NCBI RefSeq assembly: GCF_032854445.1
Contig: NC_088301.1
Location: 4,265,703 to 4,329,702, forward strand
Source of the DNA: Liolophura sinensis
Taxonomy: Eukaryota > Mollusca > Polyplacophora > Chitonida > Chitonidae
Length of the DNA: 64,000 nucleotides
Direction: 5' to 3'
Below are positions 61,571-64,000 of this stretch, piece after piece. A program made the position numbers and the translations under genes. How positions within the stretch are numbered: the stretch's first letter is position 1; each line of letters opens with the position of its first letter. The notes below the pieces were generated by a model that was not told where the DNA came from, did not search any database, and saw only the letters and a program-made list of their open reading frames with translations.

Positions 61571-62729
61571 AGGCCCACATAGAGGCCCGCGTCAGTACGC
61601 TTAGATGTTAGAAATATTATCTTGTCGATTCGCCCAACAACCCGGCCGAAATGGCACCAGATCAATTTGTCCAACACACGCGCCTATATGGTATCGTGTC
61701 AATTCGTCCAACGGCCGACCCGTACAATAATAGTCACTCAATACTATGGTATATTTATTTTAGCCTGTGGCCAATAACCAGCTGTTAGTAAAATTGTACT
61801 CGGTACCAAAACTGCCTTTAATAATTGGCATGTAAGAACATGAGCTCTACACATGGATATGTTGGAAGTCCATATTCTTGCACAGAAAATGGAATTAGAG
61901 CACTTTTTCTAATTCATAATTTTAAACTGCATAAGCTCGGTTTCGACCGCAAGAATCCATTGCCTCGTTACCCATTGCTGCATCACATATAATTATTAAA
62001 GACAACAGTGGCATGCTGAACATTGGGTGTTTGCCATCACATCTTGCTGTCAGCAGACAGCTCTGTGTAACTATGTGAAGGCATGTGACATTTTGTAAGC
62101 TAAAGGTCGCCCGGTTGATTGTGCTCACTGAAATTTTCAAAGTCAAGGTCAAAAGGTTTGACATATTACAACGAAAATGACCAAGATCGAGAATTACCTA
62201 ACAGCTACAGATCTATAGATGGTACTTACCTTCCATATTATACATGGTTTTAGTCACTGTGCAATTTAAATCAGTAGTTTGGACGTCGTGTTATACGGAT
62301 CGGCCATTGAATGAATTGACCTGTATTTCTGGAAATTCTGGATCTTAATGCTGTATCCAATCTTTCATGCATGTTGCTTCTGTATGCCTTCAAAGTGTAA
62401 ACACGCCATTTCCGCAAACCTGGACTTGCAATAGTCACTCCTGTACAACAGACAAACCATTTATGGACATCGTCTCTGCACAGATCCAACTTATCAGCAG
62501 TTATTGGTGTAAAGGTTTTTAAAGACTAAAAACTTATGCAGTAAATCTTTTCATCCGGAAATACTCAGTCAAATTGCACTTGAAGTAAAATGTGTATATA
62601 GTGTTCATCTTGTGACAAGCAAAAGTGCATCAGTAGTTGTAGTACAGGCCTGTGCGGAACTATTTACAGTTGGAAATTATTAGCTGGGACTTTTGCAGGC
62701 ATAGCATGAACCCAGCAGGATAACCGTTT
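61571..62729. other. Unrecognised, with one possible minus-strand exon
   Basis: A CGTCCAACG/GCCCAACA phrase repeats loosely at 61630-61725. On the minus strand an open stretch of about 83 codons (62524-62271) follows a TTTTTAG acceptor and contains DLCRDDVHKWFVCC. I do not recognise it, and no partner exon was found. Confidence 0.3.
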
Positions 62730-62800
62730 TTTATTTATTTATTTATTTATTTCATTGTTGTTTAACACAATACTTAGGAATTTTTTCACTTATGACCGCG
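62730..62800 (-). mobile_element. SINE tail fragment (family A-like)
   Basis: An AATA repeat run with AGTATTGTGTTAAACAACAA and AAGTGAAAAAATTCC on the minus strand is a diverged 3' end. Confidence 0.55.
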
Positions 62801-63707
62801 GTTTCGTGCACAGTCAAGAAAAAAGCGTCGTGATACAGAAGCCAGCATACAGGCATTTTTATCAAATTTTTCGGTTTGAAGTACGAACAGAAAATCTTAG
62901 CATTCCCCGCCTCCTTATGGGACGTGGTCATTGCAGAATGAGAAGGAGACAAAACTGTGTATGAATTAAAACTTAAAAAAATTAAGTAGGAAGGAAAAAG
63001 AGGTTCCAGGCTTCAACTGTGAAGAATCTGTCGCAGGGATCATGCCCAAAGCTATTAGTTCTAAAGCTTTCCTTGTGCGACGAACCCTTATAACATGGTT
63101 TATCTTTCACTAGATGACAAAAGAGATGTGCCATCAATAAGAGGTTAAGTTCATGCAAAGGACTGTTACAGAACTATTTAAGACTTAACATATAAGTGTC
63201 AAACAAAGTGTATCCGGTTTAATGACAAAGGAAGCACACCTACATTCTGAATACAGTGGTATTTTCTTACACCAAAAATTTGGGTATCAAATTCTGGCGT
63301 AAGTAACTGCTATGCACCCTACTCCGGCCCCAGTATCACATCCGAGAGAAAATGTCAGATCACAGTACAGCTTTAAAACTTTTTTATTTTTTCGGTGTCA
63401 TGGCATGAGAGAGGGTCTTAGTCTCCACTTTGAACCCACTCAGACTCAGGTACAAGGAAACTTCAAGTCTATGTTGAAAACCATAGTGATATCTTACAAA
63501 CACAACCACACATACCCATTTGATCCATTTACAGAGGAGACAAGACAACGGTCAATAATATGTAAGGATACTATATAAAACAATCTACATACACTAAAAG
63601 TAGCCTCTATACTCACAAGTCATTAAACTAGTATATATCGGCATCTGGATTTATAAAAAAGAGATGAACAAAAATGTCAAGAGCTGACGTTCGATGTCTG
63701 TTCCACG
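62801..63707. other. Nothing recognised
   Basis: Open frames at 62755-62964 and 63312-63578 on the plus strand lack recognisable motifs. Confidence 0.35.
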
Positions 63708-63788
63708 TGTGTCAGACCAGCTGTTTTTGTTCTGTGTGTCACAACAGTTGATTCTGTTCACTGTGTCACACCAGCTGCATTCTCAGGA
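63708..63788. repeat. Short tandem repeat, 27 bp unit, three copies
   Basis: Units begin TGTGTCAGACCAGCTG, TGTGTCACAACAGTTG and TGTGTCACACCAGCTG, each followed by a T-rich half. The remainder to 64000 shows nothing recognisable. Confidence 0.75.
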
Positions 63789-64000
63789 GGAGTCGCGTAA
63801 CGTCCTGTTCTAAATTTGAAAGCCCACTTTTGTATGTACTTGCTTGTACGTATTAAAACCTAAAGCTAAAAACCTATCCTTCTCGCGCGGATCATTCATT
63901 CCAAATTTGCTTTTTTATTTTTTATTCAAAAGTGCAAGTCACAGCTGATATTCACTTACACTGGTCGTAACCAAATATCTTGACCGCTTACCTATTTAGC

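Overview
This is a eukaryotic, gene-sparse and repeat-rich window. It most likely comes from a marine mollusc or a close lophotrochozoan. The pointers are spliced genes with metazoan-type introns, AT-rich intergenic DNA, and many copies of a tRNA-derived SINE whose tail reads CTTGAGTACGGCGTAAAACA followed by AATAAATAAA repeats, a type I associate from memory with molluscan genomes. There are no prokaryotic operons, CRISPR arrays or complete viral genomes.

Three intact genes sit together at 43.2-54.4 kb. TRIR (minus strand, three coding exons) and NDUFAF2 (plus strand, six coding exons) are head to head across a gap of about 0.35 kb. SMIM15 (minus strand, single coding exon) follows NDUFAF2 tail to tail. 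I reconstructed their exons by hand: every junction has GT-AG ends, the reading frame is kept throughout, and the products match the expected family lengths. From memory, NDUFAF2 and SMIM15 are also convergent neighbours in human, so this may be an old bilaterian gene pair.

The left third (0-14 kb) holds a decayed multi-exon zinc-finger/cysteine-cluster gene on the minus strand (2.1-4.6 kb), a roughly 3 kb minisatellite with a 53 bp unit (6.9-9.9 kb), a 35 bp tandem repeat, a TA microsatellite and SINE copies.

The middle (14-38 kb) is a block of segmental duplication. A unit of about 5.3 kb occurs three times in direct tandem (about 17.3-24.1, 24.1-29.4 and 29.4-34.3 kb), with older diverged fragments on both sides. 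The unit carries fossil SINEs of two families, a remnant of a palindromic GATATC-rich element and a series of X-box-like palindromes. A dead Tc1/mariner transposon interrupts only the first copy, so the other two keep its empty site. A second, more decayed Tc1/mariner copy lies at 36.2-37.3 kb.

The right part (55-64 kb) has no recognisable coding gene. It holds a 588 bp terminal-inverted-repeat element, SINE fragments, a long TA microsatellite and one candidate promoter plus first exon near 59.6-59.85 kb. Most short open frames in the window are chance frames in non-coding or repeat DNA.
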